A stretch of 64,000 nucleotides of DNA, from contig JAJQFD010000061.1 in assembly GCA_021201335.1 (NCBI GenBank), forward strand, positions 16,881 through 80,880. The letters run 5' to 3'. The DNA comes from Bacteroides sp. Lineage in GTDB: Bacteria > Bacteroidota > Bacteroidia > Bacteroidales > Bacteroidaceae. The notes under the pieces are model-generated. The model saw nothing but the letters and a program-made list of their open reading frames with translations. It was not told the origin of the DNA and made no database searches. The position numbers and the translations under genes are program-made. Shown piece by piece: positions 34,247 to 43,006 of this stretch; the first letter of the stretch is position 1, and each line of letters begins with the position of its first letter.

Positions 34247-34698
34247 TTAAAAACTCTGCTTACAATCCCATACCATCTCTGGCGGAGGAGTTATATTATT
34301 TATGCTTTCTCTGATATAAACACCTTTTGAAAGGCATTTAAATTAATGTGATGCTATGTTTGTGTTGCCCTAACTTTTCACAACATTTTGATTAAAAACT
34401 TGTAAAATTTAGCCATGATTTAATGACATTGCAAATGTAGAAATAAACTTAAAGAAACAAATATTTAGATCGTTAAATGTTTACAGATTTGGAGTTATCT
34501 CCCTAAAAAACATCCAAACAGAACAATTTAAAAGGATATTATTTGCGGAATATCAGTCTTAATTACTCAATATTAAGTGGGCGAAGCCTTTTATCGGGAA
34601 AACTTTTTCATTATAAATGGTATCCCATATCAAATGGTAAATTAAAGGAAAAAAGACATTAAGTGATTTATGCCTATATAAAAAATAAAATCATTAAC
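34247..34698. other. Intergenic region upstream of the MGMT-like gene
   Basis: About 450 bp without a gene-length ORF. A minus-strand promoter pattern, TTG (34460-34458), 18 bp, TACATTTG (34439-34432), leads only to a 12-codon ORF (MAKFYKFLIKML). Confidence 0.3.
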
Positions 34699-34706
34699 TA
34701 ACTTTG
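34699..34706 (+). promoter_or_regulatory. -7 box of the MGMT-like gene
   Basis: TAACTTTG, 45 nt before the presumed TTG start at 34751. Confidence 0.5.
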
Positions 34707-34750
34707 CGCTCTTAGAATAATTTCGGATTTAACGGTCTAAAATAAGAAAA

Positions 34751-35080
34751 TTGAAATTAAACAGCTATAACGAAAAGTTTTATCAGGAAGTATATGAGAT
34801 TGTGAAAGAAATTCCTGAAGGCTGTGTAACTACTTATGGCGAGATAGCACAATTATTGGGCAGGCCTAATAATTCGCGAATGGTAGGTAATGCATTATCA
34901 GTCGTACCTATTGATTTATCATTACCTTGTCATAGAGTCGTAAATGCTCAGGGACGGCTGGTGCCAGGTTGGATTGAGCAAAAACAGTTACTAATGGTCG
35001 AAGGCGTTATTTTCAGAACGAATGGATATGTGAATATGAAACAATGCAGATGGAAGTGGGAAGCCATTTTTTCTGATTAA
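34751..35080 (+). CDS. MGMT-family DNA-binding alkyltransferase-like protein
   Basis: 109 aa. The frame has no ATG at the front; TTG at 34751 is the best start because an in-frame stop precedes it at 34730 and the family similarity starts there (FYQEVYEIVKEIPEGCVTTYGEIAQLLG). The conserved core has MVGNALSVV, then LPCHRVVNAQGRLVPGW. The Cys of PCHR, the methyl acceptor in O6-alkylguanine-DNA alkyltransferases, is kept, unlike in Atl1 proteins where it is Trp. The short length (no N-terminal domain) is that of the alkyltransferase-like group. It is likely to act in repair of alkylated DNA; activity unproven. Confidence 0.8.
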   Translation: MKLNSYNEKFYQEVYEIVKEIPEGCVTTYGEIAQLLGRPNNSRMVGNALSVVPIDLSLPCHRVVNAQGRLVPGWIEQKQLLMVEGVIFRTNGYVNMKQCRWKWEAIFSD

Positions 35081-35091
35081 GAATAAGGTAT

Positions 35092-35713
35092 ATGATAAAA
35101 AATCTGATTTTTGATTTTGGAGGTGTGATTGTTGATATCAACCGTGGAAATGCAGTAAAGGCATTTGAGAATATAGGTTTGACAGATGCTGAAGAGTGGC
35201 TGGATAAGTATCATCAAAGAGGTATTTTTCTGGAAGTAGAAGACGGAAGTATCGATACTAAAGGGTTTTGCCATAAATTAAGCGAACTTTGCGGCAGAGA
35301 AATTTCTTTTGAAGAAGCGAAAAAAGGATGGCTGAGCTTTTTTTTTAAATGATCCTCAATACAAACTTGACTATATTGCAACTTTGCGTCCACGTTATAA
35401 TGTATATATATTGAGTAATACTAACCCGTTTGTAATGAGCTGGGCCAGAAGTAAAGATTTTACGAGTGTTGGCAAACCTTTGGATGATTATGCCGACAAA
35501 TTGTATTTGTCATTTCAAATAGGATATGTAAAACCTAGCCCGGAGATTTTCGAGCAGATGATAAATGATTCCGGCCTTAATCCTGCCGAGTCTGTTTTTG
35601 TAGATGATGGAGCTTCGAATATAGCCATTGGACAAAAACTGGGATTCAAGACTTTCCAACCAGTTAACGGAGAAGACTGGAGGAAGAAGCTGGATAAACT
35701 TTTAAAAGAGTGA
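35092..35713 (+). pseudogene. HAD-family hydrolase (subfamily IA), frameshifted
   Basis: About 207 aa when joined. Frame one: MIKNLIFDFGGVIVDINRGNA, with motif I DFGGV. Frame two: YNVYILSNTNPFVMSW (motif II Ser), IGYVKPSPEIFEQM (motif III Lys), VFVDDGASNIAIGQKLGFKT (motif IV). The frames meet at a T9 run (35338-35346); eight Ts would read LSFFLNDPQYKLDYIATLRP. Resembles YihX-type sugar phosphatases. Follows the MGMT-like gene by 11 nt. Confidence 0.8.
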
Positions 35714-36008
35714 TCTCTTTATACAGGGAAATTCTTCATAAAAGTATCACTAGTGACATGGGTTTCTCTAATTTGCTGATTATTAGGTTATTACTCATAG
35801 CCCTTTGTGTGTTGTTTTATACAGGCAAGTTACACAAGTCTCATACTTTACCCCGTTCTTTTCTTTTAAAAATAGATAAAATATTTTGTTTCTTTTTTAT
35901 GATAGCGAACATCCGAATTGTATTCTGAAGAATTTCTGTTTATCCAGCAGATTGTTTACTTGTTTTCTTTTTAAAAGTTTATCGTTTTTTTTAAAACGTC
36001 TATATACG
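35714..36008. other. AT-rich stretch after the HAD gene
   Basis: The two frames here (35710-35928, 35886-36221) look like chance openings, with long hydrophobic runs and no family motif. I see no promoter. Confidence 0.3.
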
Positions 36009-36101
36009 AAAAAGATCCGGGTGTTCCTGATTACTACACCCGGGTGGGTGGTTGTATTAAAAAGGCCCGGATCTTCTCAATGGGAACACCCGGGTCTTTT
36101 T
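36009..36101 (+). terminator. Long structured inverted repeat with alternative pairings
   Basis: Outer arms: AAAAAGATCCGGGTGTTCC (36009-36027) and GGAACACCCGGGTCTTTTT (36083-36101), a T-rich end typical of a terminator. Inside are two more arms: ACACCCGGGTG (near 36036), which can pair with the CCGGGTGT of the first arm or itself, and CCCGGATCTT (near 36065), which pairs perfectly with AAGATCCGGG of the first arm. At least three mutually exclusive folds are possible. Confidence 0.6.
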
Positions 36102-36270
36102 AGCTTATTGAAAATGATAATTATGGTTGATAAATACTCCCATTTATGCTTTCCTGACATAGATGAAGATAAGAGATCATTTATCTGGCTAATAAAGTCA
36201 TTCTTGTCTTTGTTTATTTGATTGATAATGAAAGGATTATTCCTTTATGGTCTGAAAAGTCGAATAATCA

Positions 36271-36303
36271 TTGCCATTGATTCAATAACTTTATTTAAGT
36301 TTG
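36271..36303 (+). promoter_or_regulatory. Promoter of the leader-protein gene before the TonB receptor
   Basis: TTG (36271-36273), 22-bp spacer, TAAGTTTG (36296-36303); expected transcript start about 23 nt before the ATG at 36333. Confidence 0.55.
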
Positions 36304-36332
36304 CCCCGATTTTTATTAAAAAAACTTATGAA

Positions 36333-36884
36333 ATGAAAGAACACAAATTAACCGATAAGGGCGTTTTCCGCTGGAAACAGTTCAATCGCAAAGGTTATGC
36401 TGTCTTCTTTAGTTTGAAAAAAGAAGTCAATATCGGGGTCTTGGCCATTCCTACATTGGGTTTTGCCAATGTTAACACACCTTTGACCCAGAATGAGACT
36501 GCTGCTCAACTAAAGATTCAGATATCCGGTGAAATTGAACCTCCGTGCACGAATGCTCTGTCGAATCAAATGCAGATGGTCGGATTAGCCCAATCAGAAA
36601 GTCGTAATGATGTTCAGCCTGCGGCACAACTTAGTTTTAAAAAACCTGCTAACCAGATTTCTGTACGAGGAAGTACACTTTTCAGATTGATCTTATCACA
36701 AACGGGTGATTGCTCCCCTCCAAGATTACAATTCATTTACAATTTATTTTATCTTTTTCTTATTCCAGATATAAGCAAAAGAATGTTTGTGCAGATGCAA
36801 TTTGTGCAGAATGATTTGTTTCCAATTAATTGTAACCAGAATATATGTTGTGCGATACATAACATGTATCCACTAAATAATTAA
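36333..36884 (+). CDS. Protein with conserved basic N-terminal leader, upstream of a TonB receptor
   Basis: 183 aa from ATG 36333; the ORF is open further upstream, but the promoter at 36296-36303 excludes it. The N-terminus, GVFRWKQFNRKGYAVFFSLKKEVNIGVLAIPTLGFA, has the pattern I recall as an extended signal leader in Bacteroidota TonB receptors: basic, then a hydrophobic IGVLAIPTL segment. After residue about 125 the reading frame looks less like protein. One more T in the run near 36677 would give ...STLFQIDLITNG and a stop, a shorter, natural-looking end of about 130 aa. The receptor begins 5 nt after this stop. Role unknown; it may be a truncated or duplicated receptor N-terminus. Confidence 0.45.
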   Translation: MKEHKLTDKGVFRWKQFNRKGYAVFFSLKKEVNIGVLAIPTLGFANVNTPLTQNETAAQLKIQISGEIEPPCTNALSNQMQMVGLAQSESRNDVQPAAQLSFKKPANQISVRGSTLFRLILSQTGDCSPPRLQFIYNLFYLFLIPDISKRMFVQMQFVQNDLFPINCNQNICCAIHNMYPLNN

Positions 36885-36889
36885 GAATC

Positions 36890-38820
36890 ATGAAAAGAAT
36901 ACTTCCTATAATAATTGCCGTGCTATTTATTGCTAGCCAGTTATCCTCTCAGGAAAACAAGAATCAAAAGAAATTTTCGGAAAATATTTTACTGGAAGAA
37001 GTAACTGTTACTTCCTCCAGAATTTCGATGCCTCAGGCACAAACTCCCAAACTTGTAACAGTTATAACGCGGGATGAAATTAAAAAAGCCCCGGTGAATA
37101 GTATTTTGGAATTACTGTCCTATGCAGCAAATATAGATGTCTTGCAGCGAGGTCCTCATGGTGCCCAGGCAGATATTTCCATTAGGGGCGGATCGTTTGA
37201 CCAGACAGCAGTGTTGCTGAATGGAGTTAATATCTCAAATGCGCAAACCGGTCATTATAGTTTTGATATTCCAGTTAACCTCTCAGATATTGAACGCATT
37301 GAAGTATTGCATGGACCTTCGGCACTTGTATATGGAACGAGCGCTTTCTCGGGAGGGATAAATATTATCACAAAAAAGATACCGAAGAAAAGGCCAGTAT
37401 CAACGTAGTTATGGGGATGCACAATCTTAAGCGTATTGAAGTTAGAGGAACAGTGCAAATAGGGATGGCTATTCATAGTTTGTCTGCCAGTAATAGTTCA
37501 TCCGATGGATATATTCATAATACAGATTATGATATTTATAATCTTCTCTGGCAAACTCGTGTCCATCTGAAAGAAAATGATAAACTGGATATACAAGTGG
37601 GTTATAATAATAAAAAGTATGGAGCAAACTCATTTTATTCAGCGGCTTTTCCAGATCAATATGAACGCACCAACACTTATCTTGGAACTATAAAAGGAGA
37701 ATTCGGAACAGATGTGAAGATTATTCCTATAATATATTGGTCACGTCATTCAGATCAGTATGATCTCATTAAAGATTCTATTTATGGGAGGAATTACCAT
37801 CGGGGAGACACTTATGGTGCAAACCTGATTTTTCAGTATCAGTCTAAATTAGGAATAACCAATTTGGGAGCAGAAATCAGGAAAGAAGATATGCTAAGTA
37901 CTAAACTGGGGAAGGAAATGGTTAAACCCCATGGAAAATATAAAGCGTATAATGACCGGACAAATACAAGTGTAACGCTGGAACATTCTTATAAAATTGA
38001 CAGAATATCTTTATCTGCTGGAATATTAATGAATCATAATTCTTTTATTGCCGGTAAATGTAAATTTTATCCTTCAGTGAGCGCATCCTATCGCTTATGG
38101 AATAATCTGACAATGGCTGTTTCCTGGAGTCAGTCTACCCGCATGCCTACTTTTACGGAACTATACTATAATTCGGAAACACATGTAGCCAATGAAAATT
38201 TGTTACCGGAGAAGTCCGAATCACTGGATTTTACGTTAAGATACAGAAATTATTTTATGGCAGCTAATGTAACTGGATTCCTGCTCTGGGGTAAAAACAT
38301 GATAGATTGGATAAAGGAAGATATAAATTCTAAACCAACTGCTAGTAATCTGACAAAAGTTAATACACAAGGAATCGAGAGTAATATCAAGATTTTCTTA
38401 TCAGCTTTATACTCGGGTTTGGGCTCTAATACAATGTTAATGTTAGGATATACCCGTATTTGGCAGAGTCATGATGCCAATCAGTATATATCGGAGTCTA
38501 AAAACAAGCTTAATTATTTGCGGGATAAATTCACAGCTCAACTTAGTCATAGTATTTACAAGGGTTTATCGGTGAACTGGTTCTTTCGTTACCAGCATAG
38601 AATGGGAAAATATACAAAATACGAGCACTATTTAAATACCGAACAGCAGGTTCCCTATCCATCTTTTTCTACCCTTGATCTAAAATTGGATTATAAATGT
38701 AAGAATCTGACAATTAATATGAGCTTGAATAATTTATTTGATAAAAAGTATGTTGATTTGGGGAATATTGAACAGCCAGGCTTTTGGCTTACTGGAGGGA
38801 TCACATATGTTTTTCAATAA
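36890..38820 (+). pseudogene. TonB-dependent outer-membrane receptor, two frames joined by a -1 shift
   Basis: About 643 aa when joined. Signal peptide (MKRILPIIIAVLFIASQLSSQ). Plug domain (about 30-165): LEEVTVTSSRISMPQAQ, VITRDEIKKAPVNSILELL, QADISIRGGSFDQTAVLLNGVNI, IERIEVLHGPSALVYGTSAFSGGINIITK. The second frame (37411-38820) is the beta-barrel, with TFTELYYNSETHVANENLLPEKSES and the terminal NLFDKKYVDLGNIEQPG...ITYVFQ. The zero frame stops at 37408 after 172 codons. The join lies on an in-phase A_AAA_AAG site (37372-37378). BtuB-like in length, but the substrate is not evident and I find no cobalamin riboswitch. Confidence 0.85.
37372..37378 (+). promoter_or_regulatory. Candidate -1 frameshift site A_AAA_AAG in the receptor gene
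   Basis: In the zero frame the codons are ACA AAA AAG ATA; slipping by -1 on AAA AAG gives GAT ACC GAA next, exactly the barrel frame. GGGAGGG (37351-37357) lies 14 nt upstream, like the stimulatory element of dnaX. Only a weak GATAC/GTATC stem follows. Alternatively A7 was read as A6. Confidence 0.4.
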
Positions 38821-38889
38821 AAAAATGAGCTATTTTACAAACACCATTATCTTTATAGTGTAAATGAACCGGTTATAAATTCTAGTAAA

Positions 38890-38944
38890 GAAAAGCTGTA
38901 ACTTGCAATTTGGTGTTCCATTCACCCATTATAGCTTTTCTTTA
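38890..38944 (+). terminator. Terminator after the TonB receptor
   Basis: GAAAAGCTGTAA pairs with TTATAGCTTTTC (one wobble) and is followed by TTTATTTAATTTT. Confidence 0.7.
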
Positions 38945-38997
38945 TTTAATTTTCTGAAAACTTATATCGCAAGTATCAGTTTTCTATAAATTTCTGT

Positions 38998-39005
38998 TAC
39001 TTTTG
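38998..39005 (+). promoter_or_regulatory. -7 box of the amidase-MCE operon
   Basis: TACTTTTG, 15 nt before the ATG at 39021, which supports that start over the TTG at 39003. Confidence 0.5.
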
Positions 39006-39020
39006 CACTTAATTTTGATT

Positions 39021-40319
39021 ATGAAGAAGCGTACACATTTAATATATATTCTTTTCAGCCTCTGGCTAATTATTATTCCTTTGGCTTTTAACAATGCATG
39101 GGCCAAAGAGTTTGTTGTTGTGATTGATCCCGGGCATGGTGGAAGAGATCCTGGTGCTTTAGGAAAAATTGCTAGGGAGAAAGACATTAATCTTAAAGTC
39201 GCTTTAAAGCTGGGTAGTATGATTCGCAGCAAATGTAAAGATGTACGTGTGGTTTATACCAGGGAGAAAGATGTTTTTGTTTCTCTTCAAAAGCGCGCTG
39301 ATATAGCTAATAAAGAAAAAGCAGACTTGTTTCTATCAATTCATACTAATTCCATTAAAGGTTCAAGTACCTTGAAGGGTGCATCCACCTGGACATTGGG
39401 ACCTGCTTCTTCACAGGAAAATTTAGCTGTTGCCCAACGGGAGAATGCCGTAATTACTCTTGAAGATGACTATCAGACTCGTTATGAAGGATTTAATCCG
39501 AATTCTTCAGAATCATATATTATTTTTGATTTAGTTCAGAGCAAATATATGGAGGAAAGCATTAAACTGGCCCGTATAGTACAAAAGCATTTTAAAAATA
39601 GCTGCAAAAGAGTTGATAAAGGTGTTCACCAAGCCGGATTCTTGGTACTCAGGCATACAGCAATGCCCAGTGTCCTTGTGGAATTGGGTTTTATCTCGAC
39701 TCCCGAAGAAGAACTTTATCTTTCATCCGAAGCTGGAGCTCTTAATATGGCTGATGGAATATTCCGGGCTTTTATAGAATATAAGAATACCTATCAGGAA
39801 CAATTATCACAGGTAAGTGTACCAAAGAATAATTCTACACCCTCTAGAATTATTCCGGTAGCTTCCAGAATTAATTCGAATCCTACCAGGACAACGGGTC
39901 AGGCTTCTTCCCAGGCAAATTCTGGCTCTAAAAAAAATACGAAGAAAGTATCTAACGCCTTGACTACCCCTGCTCTTGTAGTGAAAGCTGATAAAAGTTC
40001 CAAAACTGAAGTGACAGGAACACACACACATCAAAATTTAGAAAAGGACCTCATATTTAAAGTGCAGATTTTAACCGCTTCAAAAATCCTTGATAAAGAC
40101 GACAAACGATTTAAAGGTTTATCAAACGTAGATTATTATCGGGATGGTAAAATCTATAAATATACTTACGGAGCTTCTGCAGATTATAACAAGGTAGTCA
40201 AAACGCGTCGGAGTGTATCTGAAAAATTTAAAGATGCTTTTATAGTAGCTTTTAAAGATGGTAAACGGATTGATGTAAACGAGGCTATCAAAGAATTTAA
40301 AAGAAAGAGAAATAAATAA
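39021..40319 (+). CDS. N-acetylmuramoyl-L-alanine amidase (Amidase_3)
   Basis: 432 aa. Sec signal peptide, then VVVIDPGHGGRDPGALG at the front, LSIHTNSIKGSSTLKGASTW in the middle and VLVELGFISTPEEE: these carry the zinc ligands His, Glu, His and the catalytic Glu of the AmiA/AmiC family, which removes peptide stems from peptidoglycan. A Ser/Thr/Asn-rich linker (about 260-330) leads to a C-terminal SPOR-like domain (IFKVQILTASKILDKDDKRFKGL...YTYGASADYNKVVKTR), expected to bind denuded septal glycan. Followed after 9 nt by the MCE gene. Confidence 0.9.
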   Translation: MKKRTHLIYILFSLWLIIIPLAFNNAWAKEFVVVIDPGHGGRDPGALGKIAREKDINLKVALKLGSMIRSKCKDVRVVYTREKDVFVSLQKRADIANKEKADLFLSIHTNSIKGSSTLKGASTWTLGPASSQENLAVAQRENAVITLEDDYQTRYEGFNPNSSESYIIFDLVQSKYMEESIKLARIVQKHFKNSCKRVDKGVHQAGFLVLRHTAMPSVLVELGFISTPEEELYLSSEAGALNMADGIFRAFIEYKNTYQEQLSQVSVPKNNSTPSRIIPVASRINSNPTRTTGQASSQANSGSKKNTKKVSNALTTPALVVKADKSSKTEVTGTHTHQNLEKDLIFKVQILTASKILDKDDKRFKGLSNVDYYRDGKIYKYTYGASADYNKVVKTRRSVSEKFKDAFIVAFKDGKRIDVNEAIKEFKRKRNK

Positions 40320-40328
40320 ATATCAAAC

Positions 40329-41231
40329 ATGGACTTAAAAAAGTACTTTACGAAAGAGGTAAGAATAGCAATCGCGGGAATAGTCGCATTATGCCTATTA
40401 GTATATGGTATAAATTATTTGAAAGGTATCCGTTTATTCCATCCTACCACTTATTTTTACGTAAAATATAAAAATATCAATGGGCTCACTAAATCGAGCC
40501 CTGTATTTGCCGATGGTTATAAAGTAGGTATCGTGAGCAATATTATTTATGACTATAATAATCCGGGTAATGTGATTGTGCAAATAGAATTGGACACGAA
40601 TATGCGGCTGCCTAAAGGGAGTAGTGCTGAACTGGAATCGGAAATGCTGGGGGGTGTTAAGATGAATATTCTTCTGGCCAACAACCCACGTGAAAGACAT
40701 AAAATAGGGGATACTATTCCGGGAATTTCAAGCAGTGGTTTGATGGGAACAATTACAGGACTAATGCCAAAGGTTGAACAGATGCTTCCGAAGTTGGACT
40801 CAATTCTGTTATCATTAAATACTATACTCAGTGATGAAAATATTCCAGCTATTCTTGAATCTACTAAAACTACGACTTCAAATTTGGCTGTCATTACTTC
40901 TCAGTTCAATACATTGATGAGAAATGATATCCCTCAGATTACAGGGAAATTAAATGCCATAGGAGACAATTTTATGGTGATAAGTAATAATCTGAAAGAG
41001 TTCGATTATGCTGCCACTTTGGCCAGTGTTGACGAAACAATCGCAAGGGTAAAAATACTTACAGAAAAGATGAATAGTAAAGACGGAACCATTGGTCTTC
41101 TTCTAAATGATACCGAACTTTATCGGAATTTGAACGAAACAACAGCGAATGCAGCTAGTCTTTTGGAGGATCTTCAGAGTAATCCGAAAAGATATGTCCA
41201 CTTTTCTTTATTTGGCCGGAGAAATAAGTAA
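40329..41231 (+). CDS. MlaD/MCE-domain membrane protein
   Basis: 300 aa. One N-terminal membrane helix (IAIAGIVALCLLVYGINYL), then the MCE domain (about 38-115): YFYVKYKNINGLTKSSPVFADGYKVGIV, and GSSAELESEMLGGVKMNILLA. The helical C-terminal half (about 150-285) is typical of MCE proteins forming a lipid channel across the periplasm. Partner permease and ATPase (MlaE/MlaF) are not in the window. In many Bacteroidota this gene follows the amidase, as here. Confidence 0.88.
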   Translation: MDLKKYFTKEVRIAIAGIVALCLLVYGINYLKGIRLFHPTTYFYVKYKNINGLTKSSPVFADGYKVGIVSNIIYDYNNPGNVIVQIELDTNMRLPKGSSAELESEMLGGVKMNILLANNPRERHKIGDTIPGISSSGLMGTITGLMPKVEQMLPKLDSILLSLNTILSDENIPAILESTKTTTSNLAVITSQFNTLMRNDIPQITGKLNAIGDNFMVISNNLKEFDYAATLASVDETIARVKILTEKMNSKDGTIGLLLNDTELYRNLNETTANAASLLEDLQSNPKRYVHFSLFGRRNK

Positions 41232-41504
41232 TATTTTTGCTTATCTAGATTTTTTCTAAATTAGACGCTGCGCTTTTTTTTCTCTGATAAACCCCTTTTC
41301 AAAGCTTTCTAAGATACAAGAAAGCAAAAAAGCTTCAAAGGTAAAAACAAAATTGAACTTATGTTTGTTTGCGATTTAATTCTCTGATTTACAGGGAAGT
41401 GTAAAAATGAAACTTTTTTTTCAATACCTATTTTGAAGCATTTTATAACTTGCTGAAATTAAATGCTTTATTGAGTTTTTGAAATATGCAAGAAAAAAGT
41501 ACAC
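41232..41504. other. Region upstream of dnaA without a DnaA-box cluster
   Basis: AT-rich, no ORF. A GCTTTCT/AGAAAGC hairpin (about 41300-41326) may end the upstream operon. Only one loose TTATCCAAT site (near 41548) was seen, so this is not an evident origin. Confidence 0.35.
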
Positions 41505-41535
41505 TTGTTTTTTTAAAATAAGATTCTCAATTTTG
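41505..41535 (+). promoter_or_regulatory. Promoter of dnaA
   Basis: TTG (41505-41507), 20-bp spacer, CAATTTTG (41528-41535), one mismatch from TAnnTTTG. Leader of about 40 nt. Confidence 0.5.
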
Positions 41536-41581
41536 CAAGTGTAGAAGTTATCCAATTATTAATTGTGTATTTTAGAGAGCT

Positions 41582-42988
41582 ATGATAAAATCTGATCATG
41601 TCAGGTTATGGAATTCATGTCTTCAAGTAATTAGAGACGTGGTTCCGGAAACGACATATAATACTTGGTTTGTACCAATTGTTCCATTGAAATATGAGAA
41701 CAAAACCTTAACCTTACAAGTCCCTAGTCAGTTCTTTTATGAGTTTATAGAAGAAAAGTTTGTGGATCTGCTTCGGAATACTTTGTATAAAGTTATCGGA
41801 GAGGGTACAAAACTGATGTATAATGTCATGGTAGACAATAGTTCCAAAACTACCGTGAATCTGGAAGCTACCAATCGATCTATTGCTATCAATAAGAATA
41901 CAGTTCAAGATGCCCGTAAAGCTCCCAGCATTTTAAGAGCACCTGCCGTACAGGATCTGGATTCACAGATAAATCCTGATTATAATTTCGAGAATTTTAT
42001 TGAAGGAAACAGTAATAAGCTCTCCAGAAGTGTAGCTGAGGCTGTGGCCAAGAATCCTGCGAAAACAGCTTTCAATCCTTTATTTATGCATGGGGTTTCC
42101 GGGGTAGGAAAAACACACCTCTCCAATGCGATAGGTACAAGAATTAAGGAATTATATCCTCACTTAAGAGTAATATATGTTTCTGCACATTTATTTCAGG
42201 TTCAATATACTGATTCGGTTCGTAACAATACAACCAACGATTTTATTAACTTCTATCAAACAATTGATATTTTAATAATTGATGATATTCAGGAATTTGC
42301 AGGGGTTACCAAAACTCAGAATACTTTCTTCCATATTTTCAATCATTTACATCAAAATGGTAAACAGCTTATTTTAACTTCCGACCGCCCTCCCGTATTA
42401 TTGCAGGGGATGGAGGAACGTCTTCTTACCCGTTTTAAATGGGGTATGGTAGCTGAACTGGAAAAACCTTCTGTAGAATTGCGGAAAGATATATTAAAAA
42501 ATAAAATTCACAGAGACGGTCTTCAATTTCCTGCAGAAGTAATTGACTTTATTGCTGAGAATGTAACTGAAAGTGTTAGAGACTTAGAGGGAGTTATCAT
42601 CTCAATTATGGCTCATTCAACGATCTACAATAAGGATATCGATCTGGAACTGGCTCAACGCATTATTCGTAAAATTGTACGTTGCGATACAAAAGCAATT
42701 ACAGTGGATGGAATTATTGATACAGTGTGTAAACACTTTGGAATTGATACTTCTGTGATCCATACTAAGTCAAGAAAACGTGAAGTTGTACAGGTACGAC
42801 AGATAGCTATGTATCTTGCAAAAAAACACACGGATTCATCCTCTTCTAAGATTGGCCAGCTGATTGGTGGAAAGGATCATGCAACCGTATTACATGCCTT
42901 TAAAATAGTAAAAGAACAATGTGAAGTGGATAAGAACTTCCGGGCAGATGTTGAAAGCCTGGAAACACAGCTTAGAAAAAGAGTATAA
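41582..42988 (+). CDS. dnaA: Chromosomal replication initiator DnaA
   Basis: 468 aa, usual length. Domain I: WNSCLQVIRDVVPETTYNTWFVPI. Domain III AAA+ core: Walker A HGVSGVGKTHL, Walker B ILIIDDIQEFAG, sensor SDRPPVLLQGMEERLLTRFKWGM. Domain IV: VVQVRQIAMYLAKKHTDSSSSKIGQLIGGKDHATVLHAFK, the DnaA-box binding signature. It melts the origin and loads the helicase. It stands alone here; no dnaN or gyrB follows, as is common in Bacteroidota. Confidence 0.97.
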   Translation: MIKSDHVRLWNSCLQVIRDVVPETTYNTWFVPIVPLKYENKTLTLQVPSQFFYEFIEEKFVDLLRNTLYKVIGEGTKLMYNVMVDNSSKTTVNLEATNRSIAINKNTVQDARKAPSILRAPAVQDLDSQINPDYNFENFIEGNSNKLSRSVAEAVAKNPAKTAFNPLFMHGVSGVGKTHLSNAIGTRIKELYPHLRVIYVSAHLFQVQYTDSVRNNTTNDFINFYQTIDILIIDDIQEFAGVTKTQNTFFHIFNHLHQNGKQLILTSDRPPVLLQGMEERLLTRFKWGMVAELEKPSVELRKDILKNKIHRDGLQFPAEVIDFIAENVTESVRDLEGVIISIMAHSTIYNKDIDLELAQRIIRKIVRCDTKAITVDGIIDTVCKHFGIDTSVIHTKSRKREVVQVRQIAMYLAKKHTDSSSSKIGQLIGGKDHATVLHAFKIVKEQCEVDKNFRADVESLETQLRKRV

Positions 42989-43006
42989 TGCGATATTTAA
43001 ATAGAC

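Noticed and set aside
35886..36221. 111-codon plus ORF
   Set aside because: Runs through the inverted-repeat element and ends without any motif; chance frame.
35714..36332. Cobalamin riboswitch upstream of the TonB receptor
   Set aside because: The CCGGGTG-rich hairpin resembles one superficially, but the B12 box is absent.
41232..41581. Replication origin next to dnaA
   Set aside because: Only one loose DnaA-box-like site and no DNA-unwinding-type 13-mers in phase; Bacteroidota origins are often not beside dnaA.
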